A stretch of DNA of 64,000 bases from Saccharophagus degradans 2-40 (GCF_000013665.1 NC_007912.1:4649684-4713683), one strand, 5' to 3'; shown: positions 52,915-62,262, numbered from the stretch's first letter. A program made the numbers and translations. The notes: generated by a model not told the origin, from the letters alone.

Positions 52915-52923
52915 CTTCACTCG

Positions 52924-53625
52924 CTAAAGTTCGGTGTCTAGCTCATAGATATATTCTGAAGGTGTTGGCCCTTTTTTAAGGCCGTATAGAGTGACATTTA
53001 AAAAGGCAGGTGATACAAAAGAAAAAGGGCGCCTTCGCGAGACTATTTTCGCAGGAAAGTCATACCCCGAAGAAACCACATTAAAATTCATAGCTTTACC
53101 GAATAGCCCCTCTAGCGCCTCCCTCGAAAACCTAAAATAATCATATGGGTACGCATGTATAGGGAACGATTGATGTGTTTGTATATATAGGATCCCACCA
53201 ACTTTCAAGAGCTTCATTATCTGATGTGCAGCTAGATGTGGATATTTAAAATGTTCGAAAGAAGAGCACGAAATGATAATATCAAATTTCTCTTCTCCAA
53301 GGGTATCAGTTGCCTTATGGATATCCGCAACTACATCTACATCTATGCCCTTACAAATGTCGAGACCTAGATACTCAGCAGCTTGAGGAATCCAAGCATC
53401 ATGCTTCGTCGACCTATCAGAGTCTGACCGAAGCGTACCTAATTCTAGCACTCGTGGTCTTTCAAATTTTTTCGATTCCGCTAAAAAAAGCTCAAGTGGA
53501 GAATGCCCTTGGCCTGAGCTATCCACTAGCTCTCTTTTTAAATCGCTTATTTTTCTTAAAGCCAACAGTAAATTAGAAATTTTTTTCTGTAATTTTTTCA
53601 TAGAGATATACCTATTTAGCGCCAT
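52924..53625 (-). CDS. Class I SAM-dependent methyltransferase
   Basis: 233 residues. RVLELGTLRSDSDRSTKHDA is motif I (glycine-poor: ELGT), AEYLGLDICKGIDVDVVADIH motif II, and FDIIISCSSFEHFKYPHLAA plus LLKVGGILYIQTHQSF motifs IV-V, typical of Methyltransf_11-type enzymes acting on small molecules or glycans. FPIHAYPYDYFRFSREAL recalls methyltransferases of polysaccharide/LPS loci. It is more AT-rich than its neighbours and isolated, suggesting recent transfer. The substrate is unknown. Confidence 0.8.
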   Translation of the reverse strand: MALNRYISMKKLQKKISNLLLALRKISDLKRELVDSSGQGHSPLELFLAESKKFERPRVLELGTLRSDSDRSTKHDAWIPQAAEYLGLDICKGIDVDVVADIHKATDTLGEEKFDIIISCSSFEHFKYPHLAAHQIMKLLKVGGILYIQTHQSFPIHAYPYDYFRFSREALEGLFGKAMNFNVVSSGYDFPAKIVSRRRPFSFVSPAFLNVTLYGLKKGPTPSEYIYELDTEL

Positions 53626-53768
53626 TCATCCTATGCCACTTAAACTAAGACCTAACGACATTCGATGACGACACGGTTATTTGCTCTACACGCTGCCAAC
53701 CAGCTTAAAAGCCAAAGCTATATGTGAAATCACCTTATTGGCAACACATTCCTTCATCTAATATTTAT

Positions 53769-55856
53769 CTACGCCTGCATATACTCCCGTCTAGCCCCAA
53801 ACCATCTATTTAAAATCTTCTCTACCGTTTCGGGGTGATGGGCACACAATGAATCGCCAATTTCGTGTATGTCGTCCAGCATGCCAGCGTCGCGCTGTAA
53901 GTCGGCCAAGCGGTATTCCATTTCGCCTGTTTGACGAGTGCCCAGTAATTCGCCTGGGCCGCGCAGGGCTAAATCTTTTTCGGCTATTTCAAAACCGTCG
54001 TTGGTTTCGCGCATTACGCCTAGCCGCTCTTTGGCTTGCATTGAGAGTTTATCGCCGTACAGCATCACACAATGACTGGCGATGGAGCCTCGCCCCACGC
54101 GACCGCGCAACTGGTGCAATTGCGCCAAGCCTAGGCGCTCGGGGTTTTCAATTATCATTAGGCTGGCATTGGGTACATCCACCCCCACTTCAATTACCGT
54201 GGTGGCCACCAGTAATTGCAACTCACCGGCTTTAAAGGCTTTCATTACCGCTTCTTTTTCTGCGGCTTTTAAGCGGCCGTGCACTAAGCCTATGTTAATG
54301 TCTTTAAGAGCGTTTTTAAGTAACTCGGCGGTTTCTTCTGCGTTGGCGGCTGCGAGGGTTTCACTGTCTTCCACCAGTGTACACACCCAGTAAACCTGTT
54401 TGTTTTCTTTGCACGCAGCCAAAATACGCTCTATTACTTGCGGCCTGCGCTTTTGACTAATAAGCACTGTATTAACCGGTGTGCGGCCGGGTGGTAGCTC
54501 GTCTATTACCGAATAATCTAACTCGGCGTAAGCTGTCATGGCGAGGGTGCGCGGTATTGGGGTGGCAGTCATTACCAGTTGATGGGGAATGGTACCGTCG
54601 ATAGATTTTTGGCGCAGGGTTAAGCGCTGGTTTACGCCAAAGCGATGCTGCTCATCCACTATAGCTAAGCCCAGGCTGGCGAATAACACATCGTCTTGGA
54701 ACAGCGCATGGGTGCCAACCACCACATCTACCTCACCTGCTGCAATGGACGCGACCGTATCGCGCCGCTTACTGGCGGTGAGCTTGCCCACCAACCAAGC
54801 TACATTAAACCCTAATGGTTCGAGCCAATTGCTAAAAGCGATGAAGTGCTGCTCGGCCAGTATTTCCGTGGGCGCTACCAACGCCACTTGGTAACCTGCG
54901 CTAATTACATCCAAGGCCGCTAGCGCTGCTACCAGTGTTTTGCCGCTGCCTACATCCCCCTGCACCATGCGCAGCATGGGTTTACCCTCTTGCAGATCGC
55001 GGTTTATATCGCCCAATACTCGGGTTTGGGCAAAAGTAGGGGTAAACGGCAATTGCGCAAGAAATGCTTGGCGCTGCTGTTCTGCTACGCGCAGCACAGG
55101 GGAAGCCTCTGCCTGCGCGCGGGCGCGAGCTTCTTGGCGCGCTAGGTAATGGGCCAATAACTCTTCAAAGGCCAAGCGTTGCTGATAGGGGTGCAACCCA
55201 GCAATAAGTTGTTCTACCGGTGCGTCTGGCGGCGGCGCATGCAGGTAACGCAGCGCATCAGCGAGGGAATCTACCCCAAACATTTGCCCTACCTCGGGGG
55301 GTAAATACTCGGCGGGGTTATGGTGTTTTAGCTCGAGTAAAGCCTGCTCGGCAAGCTTGCGAATGCGCGGTTGGGTGATACCTTCGGTGAGGCCATATAC
55401 AGGGGTAAGCGCTTCTTCGACTGGTTTAGCGCTAGGGTCGTCGACTATATCGTATTCTGGGTGGTAAAACTCAAGGCCGGTAGTACCCATGCGCGGTTCG
55501 CCGTAGCAGCGCACTAAGGTACCCGGCTCTAATTTATCTTTTTGCGCAGCACTAAAATGGTAAAAGCGCATCATTAGGCTGCCGGTGTCGTCCTCTATGG
55601 TGCAAGCTAAGCTGCGGCGGCGGCCAAACTGAATGTTAGCACTTACTACGCAACCCTGAACCACCGCGGCCATATTCAGGCGCAACTTACCAATTGGCGT
55701 AATGCGGGTGCGGTCCACATACCTGTGCGGCAAGTGAAACAGTAAATCCTGCAGGGTGTGAATACCCAGCTTGGCAAGGGTTTGCGCCAGCTTGCCACCC
55801 ACACCTTTTACAACAGTTACGGGCAGCGCAGCGAGTTCGTTAGGGTGGGCGCTCAC
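53769..55856 (-). CDS. recG: ATP-dependent DNA helicase RecG
   Basis: 695 residues. Remodels stalled forks and Holliday junctions. It has an N-terminal wedge/OB domain (LPHRYVDRTRITPIGKLR), helicase motif I GDVGSGKTLVAALAALD, DEQH-box (VDEQHRFGVNQR), TATPIPRTLAMTAYAELD, and C-terminal LHQLRGRVGRGSIASHC. The length matches the family. It follows oxyR on the same strand by 6 bp. Confidence 0.97.
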   Translation of the reverse strand: MSAHPNELAALPVTVVKGVGGKLAQTLAKLGIHTLQDLLFHLPHRYVDRTRITPIGKLRLNMAAVVQGCVVSANIQFGRRRSLACTIEDDTGSLMMRFYHFSAAQKDKLEPGTLVRCYGEPRMGTTGLEFYHPEYDIVDDPSAKPVEEALTPVYGLTEGITQPRIRKLAEQALLELKHHNPAEYLPPEVGQMFGVDSLADALRYLHAPPPDAPVEQLIAGLHPYQQRLAFEELLAHYLARQEARARAQAEASPVLRVAEQQRQAFLAQLPFTPTFAQTRVLGDINRDLQEGKPMLRMVQGDVGSGKTLVAALAALDVISAGYQVALVAPTEILAEQHFIAFSNWLEPLGFNVAWLVGKLTASKRRDTVASIAAGEVDVVVGTHALFQDDVLFASLGLAIVDEQHRFGVNQRLTLRQKSIDGTIPHQLVMTATPIPRTLAMTAYAELDYSVIDELPPGRTPVNTVLISQKRRPQVIERILAACKENKQVYWVCTLVEDSETLAAANAEETAELLKNALKDINIGLVHGRLKAAEKEAVMKAFKAGELQLLVATTVIEVGVDVPNASLMIIENPERLGLAQLHQLRGRVGRGSIASHCVMLYGDKLSMQAKERLGVMRETNDGFEIAEKDLALRGPGELLGTRQTGEMEYRLADLQRDAGMLDDIHEIGDSLCAHHPETVEKILNRWFGARREYMQA

Positions 55857-55862
55857 AATAAA

Positions 55863-56789
55863 TTAAATAGCTGGCTTGCTGGCAATACTGCATTCGCCAA
55901 TGGCTTCGCGCACCACATCTATAGCCTGTAAGCGCGGGAAACTTGCCCGCCATGCCAAGGCAATAGTACGCGTTGGCGCATCACCCGCAAACGGGCGGGT
56001 TACCAGCATATCTGACGATTGATGCCCGCTTAGTGCGGCCGACAAAGGCAAAATGGTAATGCCTAAGCGCGAGGCCACCATATACTTAAGCGTCTCGAGT
56101 GAGCTGCCCTCTGTGGCGGTGCGTATTTTACCGCGCGGATCATCAATACCGGGCTTTAGGTTAGGGCAGGCCGCCAGTACTTGGTCGCGAAAGCAGTGGC
56201 CTTCGCCTAACAGCAGCACGTTGCAGTCTGATAGCTCATCCGGCTGGATGGCCTCTTTCTCAGCCAGCGGGTGATCTTTACTCAACAACACCACAAACGG
56301 CTCTTCGTAGAGCTTTTGAGTAACCACATCGGCTTCGGTGAACGGCAGCGCGACCACAATTGCGTCTAAATCCCCTTGGCGCAAGCGGCGGCGCAAGGTG
56401 GCTGTGTAGCTTTCTTCCACATAAAGCGGCATATCGCTGGCTAATTTTTGAATAGCCGGTATAAGCTGCGGGAACAAATAGGGCCCAATGGTAAAGATGG
56501 CACCTAACTGCAAGGGGCTGGTAAGCTGGTTTTTACCGGCGGTGGCAATGTCTTTAATGGCCGAGGCCTGTTCTAGCACGCGGCACGCTTGCTCTACAAT
56601 TTGGGTACCTAAAGGTGTAGGGTACACGCGTGTTTTGGAGCGTTCGAACAGAGCTATGCTCAGCTCTTCCTCTAACTTTTTAACCGCAATACTTAAAGTG
56701 GGTTGCGACACATGGCAGCGCTCTGCAGCGCGACCAAAATGTTGCTCTTGTGCAAGGGTAACGATGTAGCGCAATTCAGTGAGTGTCAT
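55863..56789 (-). CDS. oxyR: OxyR hydrogen-peroxide sensing LysR regulator
   Basis: 308 residues. The N-terminal helix-turn-helix (LTELRYIVTLAQEQHFGRAA, CHVSQPTLSIAVKKLEEEL) is standard LysR. The redox pair of OxyR is present as GEGHCFRDQVLAACP (near residues 199 and 208). The oxyR-recG adjacency is the conserved arrangement. It regulates peroxide defence genes, none of which are in the window. Confidence 0.95.
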   Translation of the reverse strand: MTLTELRYIVTLAQEQHFGRAAERCHVSQPTLSIAVKKLEEELSIALFERSKTRVYPTPLGTQIVEQACRVLEQASAIKDIATAGKNQLTSPLQLGAIFTIGPYLFPQLIPAIQKLASDMPLYVEESYTATLRRRLRQGDLDAIVVALPFTEADVVTQKLYEEPFVVLLSKDHPLAEKEAIQPDELSDCNVLLLGEGHCFRDQVLAACPNLKPGIDDPRGKIRTATEGSSLETLKYMVASRLGITILPLSAALSGHQSSDMLVTRPFAGDAPTRTIALAWRASFPRLQAIDVVREAIGECSIASKPAI

Positions 56790-56836
56790 AGCAAAATCTA
56801 TTGAATAGATGAATGTGATAGGGAGTATTTTATATT

Positions 56837-57727
56837 TTGTCTGGAAAAAAACTACTGTTTATTGGTTACGGCGATATTGCAGGACGAACCAGCCGCCAAC
56901 TCGCGACCAACGGTTACTCTATAACGGGTATAGCGCGCACACCGCGGCAGCTGCCGGAGGGAGTTAGCCAATGGCTTGGCAGCGCGCAAGACGCTGAAAT
57001 ACTTAACAAAATTAGCCAAACCGCGTTTGACACAGTGGTGATTACCCTCACCCCTGCAGCCCGCTCGGACGAAGGCTACAAAGCAGGTTATGTAGATCCC
57101 CTACAAGCGCTTAGCAACGCGTGGCAAGCCAGCAACACCCCTCCCAAATGCGTTATTTTTGTTTCTAGCACCAGCGTATACGGCCAAAATGAAGACGAGT
57201 GGGTGGATGAAACCAGCACCTGCAAGCCAACCAATTACAGCGGCCAACGTATTTTAGAAGCGGAGAAGCTCGCACTAAGCTTGGCCGAAAACGGAACAAC
57301 AACTTCCTGCATTGTGCGCTTTTCCGGTATTTACGGGCCAGGGCGCGACCAATTATTAAGGCAGGTGCTAGCAGGTAAGGCAGGTACGGAAGCCTACACC
57401 AACCGCATTCACGCGGACGACTGCGCCGGTGTACTGGCGCATTTAATCCAACTGCACGCTTCTGGCCAACAGCTGGCCAGCCACTACCTCGCCAGCGACT
57501 GCGAACCTGTTACCGCCAAAGCAGCACGTCAGTGGCTGGGTAAACAACTAGGGTTGCCCGAAACTCATCTAAAGCGCGACCCAACAGCCAAAACGCGCGC
57601 CGGCAGCAAGCGCTGCAATAACAAACGCATACTAGAGTCAGGTTACTCCTTTATTTACTCCAGTTATAGAGAGGGCTATAAAGACATTATTGCCACATTT
57701 AAGCAGCAAGCTCAGAGCCAGCAGTAA
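56837..57727 (+). CDS. YeeZ-like NAD-dependent epimerase/dehydratase (SDR), TTG start
   Basis: 296 residues. The Rossmann start is LLFIGYGDIAGRTSRQL (GxGDxAxR), with FVSSTSVYGQNEDEWVDE and the YSGQ..ILEAEK segment carrying Tyr and Lys of the extended SDR active site, then FSGIYGPGRDQLL. The TTG at 56837 is the only start near the motif (MSGKKLLFIGYG); GGGAG lies about 13 nt upstream. Reaction unknown. It is divergent from oxyR. Confidence 0.85.
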   Translation: MSGKKLLFIGYGDIAGRTSRQLATNGYSITGIARTPRQLPEGVSQWLGSAQDAEILNKISQTAFDTVVITLTPAARSDEGYKAGYVDPLQALSNAWQASNTPPKCVIFVSSTSVYGQNEDEWVDETSTCKPTNYSGQRILEAEKLALSLAENGTTTSCIVRFSGIYGPGRDQLLRQVLAGKAGTEAYTNRIHADDCAGVLAHLIQLHASGQQLASHYLASDCEPVTAKAARQWLGKQLGLPETHLKRDPTAKTRAGSKRCNNKRILESGYSFIYSSYREGYKDIIATFKQQAQSQQ

Positions 57728-57735
57728 TTGCCCGC

Positions 57736-57758
57736 AGGCCCCGCCACACAAGGGGCCT
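57736..57758 (+). terminator. Hairpin after the epimerase gene
   Basis: AGGCCCC (57736-57742) pairs with GGGGCCT (57752-57758). No T tract, so a weak call. Confidence 0.4.
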
Positions 57759-57980
57759 AGTCATATATGGATACCCTCTAAGATGATGCGTACGCCACCC
57801 CCCTCTTTATTAGCAACAATTGATCTAAGCCAAACTAGATATTGCCGCCAAGCCAACTATATTTTAGTAAGTAGCGCGTAATGTCGGCTTATCTTTTAAC
57901 CAGCACCCCGCCAGCTTTTAAGCCAGCAGATAAGTTAGTTCGTCCACTGGTTAGCACATTGCGCAAATAAATTTGCTTAA

Positions 57981-59375
57981 ATGGAGAGTACCTTAGTGTC
58001 TGTAAACACCAGTATTTTGGAAATGCTCGAAAACCGCCAAGTTGCCTACAACATTACAGGCATGGATGAAGCCACAAAGCTGCGACTAATCCCTTCTACA
58101 AACATGGTATGCGTTGTAAAAGCTGTACTGGTGCAAGACGCAAAAAGCCGCTGCCAAGTACTGGTGCCATCCAATACAATTGTGGATGTAGATGCAATGT
58201 TCCGACATTTTGGCCGCAGCTTTGAGGGCATCCCCTGCCAAGAAATAAGCCCTCTACTAGAGAAGCAGCAATTAATTAGTATACCTGCCATACCGCGCTG
58301 GCAAGGCTTGCCCACCCTAGTAGACGCCAGTATTTTGCGCTACGAAAAATTGTTATTGGAATCTGGCGACGGCGAGCGCTGGGTGGAAATAAGCCAAGAA
58401 GATTTTCAAAGTATTATCGACGCCTCTAGTGTAGGCACCTTTGCTGGCAGCATGCCAAGCAGCGACAGCGCTGCCGACGACGAAGCGCAAATATTCGATT
58501 CAGTAAAACGCTTTACCCAGTTGCGCATTAAACAGCGCCTAGACGAAACTTTAGAATTGCCCCCCTTACCGGAAACCGCGCAGCGTATTATTAAATTGCG
58601 CGCAGACCCAAATGCCGACATTAGCGACCTAACCAATATTGTAGAAATAGACCCAAGCTTAGCCGCACAGGTGGTGAGCTGGGCAGCATCGCCTTATTAT
58701 TCCGCGCCAGGCAAAATAAAATCAGTACACGATGCCATAGTGAGAGTACTGGGTTTTGATATGGTGCTTAACCTTGCTTTGGGCTTAGCGCTAGGCCGCA
58801 CCATCACTTCGTCGGCTGCAAGCCAAAAACAATTAGATGATTACTGGCGTGCCTCCGTTTATTCAGCCGCCGCCGTAGAAGGCTTAGTTACCAGTATTGG
58901 GCGCGAACACCGTCCAAGCTTTGGTATGGCTTATCTCGCAGGCCTACTAAACAATTTTGGCTTTTTGGTATTGGCCGAAGTCTTCCCCCCTTATTTTTCA
59001 AACATTAGCCGCTTGCAACTGGCTAACCCTCATGTGCCCAACGCATCGGTAGAACAGTTTTTACTGGGTGTATCTGGCAACCAAGTAGCTTCGTGGTTGT
59101 TAGATAATTGGAATATGCCCGAAGAAGTTGTAGTGGCATTACGCCAACAGAATAATTTGGATTTTAAGGGCGAGCACAATGTGTACGCCAAGTTAATCTA
59201 CGTGGCCAAACAATTGTTAGCAGCAAAAGGCTTTGGCTCGAGCTATCCGCAAGCCCTGCCCGACAGCTTATTCCAAGAGTTACATTTAGATAGAGAAACT
59301 GCCGAAATTACAATAGAAAATATTTTAGAGTCCGGCTCTGATTTAGATGAAATTGCTGAGAAAATGAGAGGGTAG
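57981..59375 (+). CDS. HDOD domain protein with N-terminal YbaK/aminoacyl-tRNA-deacylase-like domain
   Basis: 464 residues. The first ~145 residues (LEMLENRQVAYNITGMDEAT, VVKAVLVQD, VLVPSNTIVDVDAM) resemble the YbaK/ProX fold. The HDOD domain follows from about 190: LPPLPETAQRIIKLRADPNA, NIVEIDPSLAAQVVSWAASP, VHDAIVRVLGFDMVLNLALGLALG, MAYLAGLLNNFGFLVLAEVF. HDOD proteins are non-catalytic relatives of HD phosphohydrolases linked to c-di-GMP and motility signalling. A strong terminator follows. Confidence 0.85.
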   Translation: MESTLVSVNTSILEMLENRQVAYNITGMDEATKLRLIPSTNMVCVVKAVLVQDAKSRCQVLVPSNTIVDVDAMFRHFGRSFEGIPCQEISPLLEKQQLISIPAIPRWQGLPTLVDASILRYEKLLLESGDGERWVEISQEDFQSIIDASSVGTFAGSMPSSDSAADDEAQIFDSVKRFTQLRIKQRLDETLELPPLPETAQRIIKLRADPNADISDLTNIVEIDPSLAAQVVSWAASPYYSAPGKIKSVHDAIVRVLGFDMVLNLALGLALGRTITSSAASQKQLDDYWRASVYSAAAVEGLVTSIGREHRPSFGMAYLAGLLNNFGFLVLAEVFPPYFSNISRLQLANPHVPNASVEQFLLGVSGNQVASWLLDNWNMPEEVVVALRQQNNLDFKGEHNVYAKLIYVAKQLLAAKGFGSSYPQALPDSLFQELHLDRETAEITIENILESGSDLDEIAEKMRG

Positions 59376-59430
59376 TCAATCACTAGCTTGGCAGCGCTAA
59401 TCGCTAGCTGAAAAATCAGAGAAAAGAATT

Positions 59431-59472
59431 AAAACCGCTCAAGTAGCTTATTGCTTAGAGCGGTTTTTTTTT
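59431..59472 (+). terminator. Rho-independent terminator after the HDOD gene
   Basis: AAAACCGCTC (59431-59440) pairs with GAGCGGTTTT (59458-59467) and runs into a T tract, then a run of nine G. Confidence 0.85.
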
Positions 59473-59507
59473 GGGGGGGGGAGGGAAAGCGATTTTTTGG
59501 AATATGT

Positions 59508-60332
59508 TTAGAAGCGATATACCACACCTGCTACGGTTGAGATTAGCGTATCATCAAACACAAGCGGGCTATCTACTGCACTGCCAACCAATACTTTTGC
59601 GTTTACACCCACTATTGCTTGCCAGTGCGGGTTAACAATATGAATCCAAGTTGCACTTACCCCTGCGTGCTTTAACCCCTTGCTAGCGTTATAAACAGAG
59701 TAATCGGTAGCCAAAGCCTGCTCGGTAGAGATAGCAAAAAATGCATCGGCATATTTTTCGTCAACCCACTCGGTATCTACCTGTACACTCAACATATTCG
59801 AACGGTTTAACATAAACATTCGATCAGCCGCCAACTTCAATCTTAACCCGCCCACCTGCTTAGATAAATCTCGGTGCACGCTACCACCCAACGTCCAACC
59901 GGCCAAAGAATAATTGAGGTAGGCCCCCATTTCTAAGCCGTAATCGATATCCCCCAACCCTGTAAGATAAGCAGAGTCCGACTCTTCACGACCAAAAAAA
60001 TAATGCACCAAAGGCCCATAACTGTAATTGCCATCAGCGGAAAAATTGTACCTAAGGCCATTAACCGCATCAAATTGCCAGCGATCCTTTTTAAATGCTA
60101 TAGAGGGAAACCCAAGCAATTGCATCTCATCCGACCCTTCGTACTCGGGCATATATAACCCCACTGCACCAAGGCTAAAATAATTAGGGTTGGGCTGCTG
60201 CGCAAAACAATTACTGCCTACTATCAACAAAGCTATCCATATGCAGACAGCCTTCATATCTAACACTTTTTCAGCAAGCCTTTTACCGTACTTCTTACCT
60301 TGCTCTATACTTTCCCACATATTAATTTGCAT
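59508..60332 (-). CDS. MipA/OmpV family outer-membrane protein
   Basis: 274 residues. The mature part has the family pattern (FSLGAVGLYMPEYEGSDEMQ, LLGFPSIAFKKDRWQFD, GLRYNFSADGNYSYGPLVHY) and ends AGVVYRF with terminal Phe, as in outer-membrane barrels. Two starts: ATG 60332 with GGGAG 7 nt upstream, giving an unusual 26-residue hydrophilic extension before the signal core (VCIWIALLIVGSNCFAQ); or ATG 60257 with a weaker site and a normal signal peptide. A palindrome at 60430-60447 lies about 100 bp upstream, and a TetR gene follows. Confidence 0.85.
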   Translation of the reverse strand: MQINMWESIEQGKKYGKRLAEKVLDMKAVCIWIALLIVGSNCFAQQPNPNYFSLGAVGLYMPEYEGSDEMQLLGFPSIAFKKDRWQFDAVNGLRYNFSADGNYSYGPLVHYFFGREESDSAYLTGLGDIDYGLEMGAYLNYSLAGWTLGGSVHRDLSKQVGGLRLKLAADRMFMLNRSNMLSVQVDTEWVDEKYADAFFAISTEQALATDYSVYNASKGLKHAGVSATWIHIVNPHWQAIVGVNAKVLVGSAVDSPLVFDDTLISTVAGVVYRF

Positions 60333-60429
60333 GATTCACTCCCATGAAAACACTGATAAAATGATCCCATTTTTATCTAAATCAGTTTGCATAAGCGAGC
60401 ATACAAACCGTTGACATAAGGCGATAGAA

Positions 60430-60447
60430 GTATACAGATCTGTATAC
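60430..60447. promoter_or_regulatory. Perfect 18-bp palindrome, probable TetR operator
   Basis: GTATACAGATCTGTATAC is self-complementary over all 18 bases. It lies between the MipA-like gene and the TetR gene. A closely related site (ATACAGACCTGTAT) lies at 62505-62518. Confidence 0.65.
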
Positions 60448-60560
60448 CTAATACCACTATACATAGCGACGTGAATTGCGTTTTATGTGACACAATTTAT
60501 TAATTGAAAGGGGGATAAGGCGGGAGCGGACTTTTAATACACGACATTTACACCATTATT

Positions 60561-61130
60561 TTACTTATCTTTAATATGCAGCTGAACCAATTTCTTAATA
60601 AGCTTCCAGTTATTTGCCATTTCTGTGTGTGCGACAGACACATCCATATTAAACTTCACAGTAAGGCCATCTAAAACCACTACAACATGTTGCGCCAATA
60701 CTGCAGCGTTAGCTGCGCCCGCCTGTTGTAATATTTCCTTTATAAGCTCAATCAGCCAACGTTTAAAATTCTCGATAATGTCGCGCACGCGAGTCGCGCC
60801 ACGCGGAAACTCTTCCGATGCCTTAATAAACATACAACCATGAAAATCTGCGCCACAAAACCAGTTTTCGTACCAATTAAAAATGGCTTTTAATTTAGCC
60901 ATTGGCGTACGGCACGATTCTACAGTGCGCAATATTCCGGCCTGTAAATCTTCATCTCGCCGCTTTAATACACCTTCTATTAACAATTCTTTAGAGGGGA
61001 AGTACTTATAAAATGTCATTTTTGCTACATTAGATTCAGCAATAATGGTATCTATACCTACCGCATGATAACCAAACGCCGAAAACAACTTAGTAGCAGA
61101 CTGAATAATATCTTCTTCTTTTTTAGACAT
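60561..61130 (-). CDS. TetR family transcriptional regulator (YfiR/AefR-like)
   Basis: 189 residues. The N-terminal HTH reads IIQSATKLFSAFGYHAVGID, TIIAESNVAKMTFYKYFPSK, the form in YfiR/AefR-like TetR repressors. The C-terminal domain (NWFCGADFHGCMFIKASEEF, HVVVVLDGLTVKFNMD) is of the same group. It lies between divergent-facing target candidates: the MipA porin gene on one side, the diiron enzyme and desaturase/PKS genes on the other. Operator candidates ATACAGAyCTGTAT lie near both sets. Confidence 0.88.
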   Translation of the reverse strand: MSKKEEDIIQSATKLFSAFGYHAVGIDTIIAESNVAKMTFYKYFPSKELLIEGVLKRRDEDLQAGILRTVESCRTPMAKLKAIFNWYENWFCGADFHGCMFIKASEEFPRGATRVRDIIENFKRWLIELIKEILQQAGAANAAVLAQHVVVVLDGLTVKFNMDVSVAHTEMANNWKLIKKLVQLHIKDK

Positions 61131-61207
61131 AACTTTTACTTTTTTTATTAAACCATTAAATAAGAAATAGAAAATTAACCTGATTCAATTACAATGCCAT
61201 CCATATA

Positions 61208-61225
61208 GTAGACATACCCGTCTAC
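61208..61225. promoter_or_regulatory. Inverted repeat in the tetR promoter region
   Basis: GTAGAC-ATACCC-GTCTAC lies 78 bp upstream of the TetR start and about 90 bp before the divergent diiron-enzyme gene. It may serve autoregulation; its spacing differs from the ATACAGAyCTGTAT sites, so the link is tentative. Confidence 0.4.
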
Positions 61226-61312
61226 CCACCCTCTTAGCGCACACGCTAACTAAGCATACAAGCAAGGAATAATATCGATTTCCCCCACCACCTAAAAATA
61301 GGATTCACGGAT

Positions 61313-62203
61313 ATGAATATAGATAAATCTCTTCTGAACAACCCTAGGCTTCAAGCACTTAACATTATGAAAGGAACTGTGCCAAAAAGTGCTTGGGAGC
61401 GCAATGAGATTTTTACTAAAAATCTACGCAAAAAATTAAGCCAGCATGCCATCAACAACCATCCAGCCATTAATGCGCTAAATTCACAAAAAATTAACAA
61501 AGAAACACTACAGAAAATTCATTTAGATTATAGGCACGCCATTGTAAAGGTATTTACGGATGCACTAACAATGGCCATGACTCAAACCAGACAATTAGAG
61601 CCACGCTTACCAGCCGGGGCAAAACTAGCACCACGCTTTTTGCTAACCCTAAATGCGTTAGACGAGTTTGGCTTTAGGCCGGAATTAGATTCAAGCAACT
61701 ACTATAGTGGCAACCCTGCTTTTGCCCACTACCCTCTCTATGAAGATGTACTTAAAGCGCTGGGGCTTAGCAAAAGTGCAATAGAGCAATTCACACCTAG
61801 CGATATAGCGCGAAAGTTACTGCACTTTTTAGAAGCAAGCTTTTCAGATTACACAAGTATCATTACGCTGCTAGCGGTTGCAGAGCTGCAAGTAATTATT
61901 TTTAGCCCCCCCTTGCGTAAGGCCACAGAGTTTCATTCGCTAGATGTGAATAGCGGCTACTACTTTGTTCACGGCACCAGTACCGACCACGACACCGCAG
62001 CAGCAGATGACGACCATGAAGAAGATCTTTGGAACGCGCTTCACCAAGCGTGCACCGAAACAGACTACAACCGCCTTGAGGCCACCGCGCTGGAATATAT
62101 GAACCTATGGAATGAATTTTGGAACGAGCAACTCTCGCGCATCAACTCCAAAGTAGCTTACAACAATACAAACAGTACCAACGAAACAGCCGCACTAGCT
62201 TAA
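61313..62203 (+). CDS. Haem-oxygenase-like diiron oxidase/oxygenase (HDO) superfamily protein
   Basis: 296 residues, all-helical. The pattern LNALDEFGF, then AHYPLYEDVLKALGLS, then GYYFVHGTSTDHDTAAADDDHEEDLW (about 218-243, in blocks) matches the Glu/His...His-x-x-x-x-Asp...His ligand scheme of iron-containing redox enzymes of the TENA/PqqC/HDO group, such as UndA, SznF and CADD. HDOs catalyse N-oxygenation, decarboxylation or C-C cleavage in natural-product pathways. Position beside a desaturase and a PKS suggests tailoring. The specific reaction is unknown. Confidence 0.7.
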   Translation: MNIDKSLLNNPRLQALNIMKGTVPKSAWERNEIFTKNLRKKLSQHAINNHPAINALNSQKINKETLQKIHLDYRHAIVKVFTDALTMAMTQTRQLEPRLPAGAKLAPRFLLTLNALDEFGFRPELDSSNYYSGNPAFAHYPLYEDVLKALGLSKSAIEQFTPSDIARKLLHFLEASFSDYTSIITLLAVAELQVIIFSPPLRKATEFHSLDVNSGYYFVHGTSTDHDTAAADDDHEEDLWNALHQACTETDYNRLEATALEYMNLWNEFWNEQLSRINSKVAYNNTNSTNETAALA

Positions 62204-62225
62204 TTTTCTAAGCTATCGCATACAT

Positions 62226-62262
62226 CAATAAAAAGGGATGTTAAGAGCATCCCTTTTTATTG
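62226..62262. terminator. Strong terminator after the diiron-enzyme gene
   Basis: CAATAAAAAGGGATG (62226-62240) pairs perfectly with CATCCCTTTTTATTG (62248-62262) over a 7-nt loop. Confidence 0.85.
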
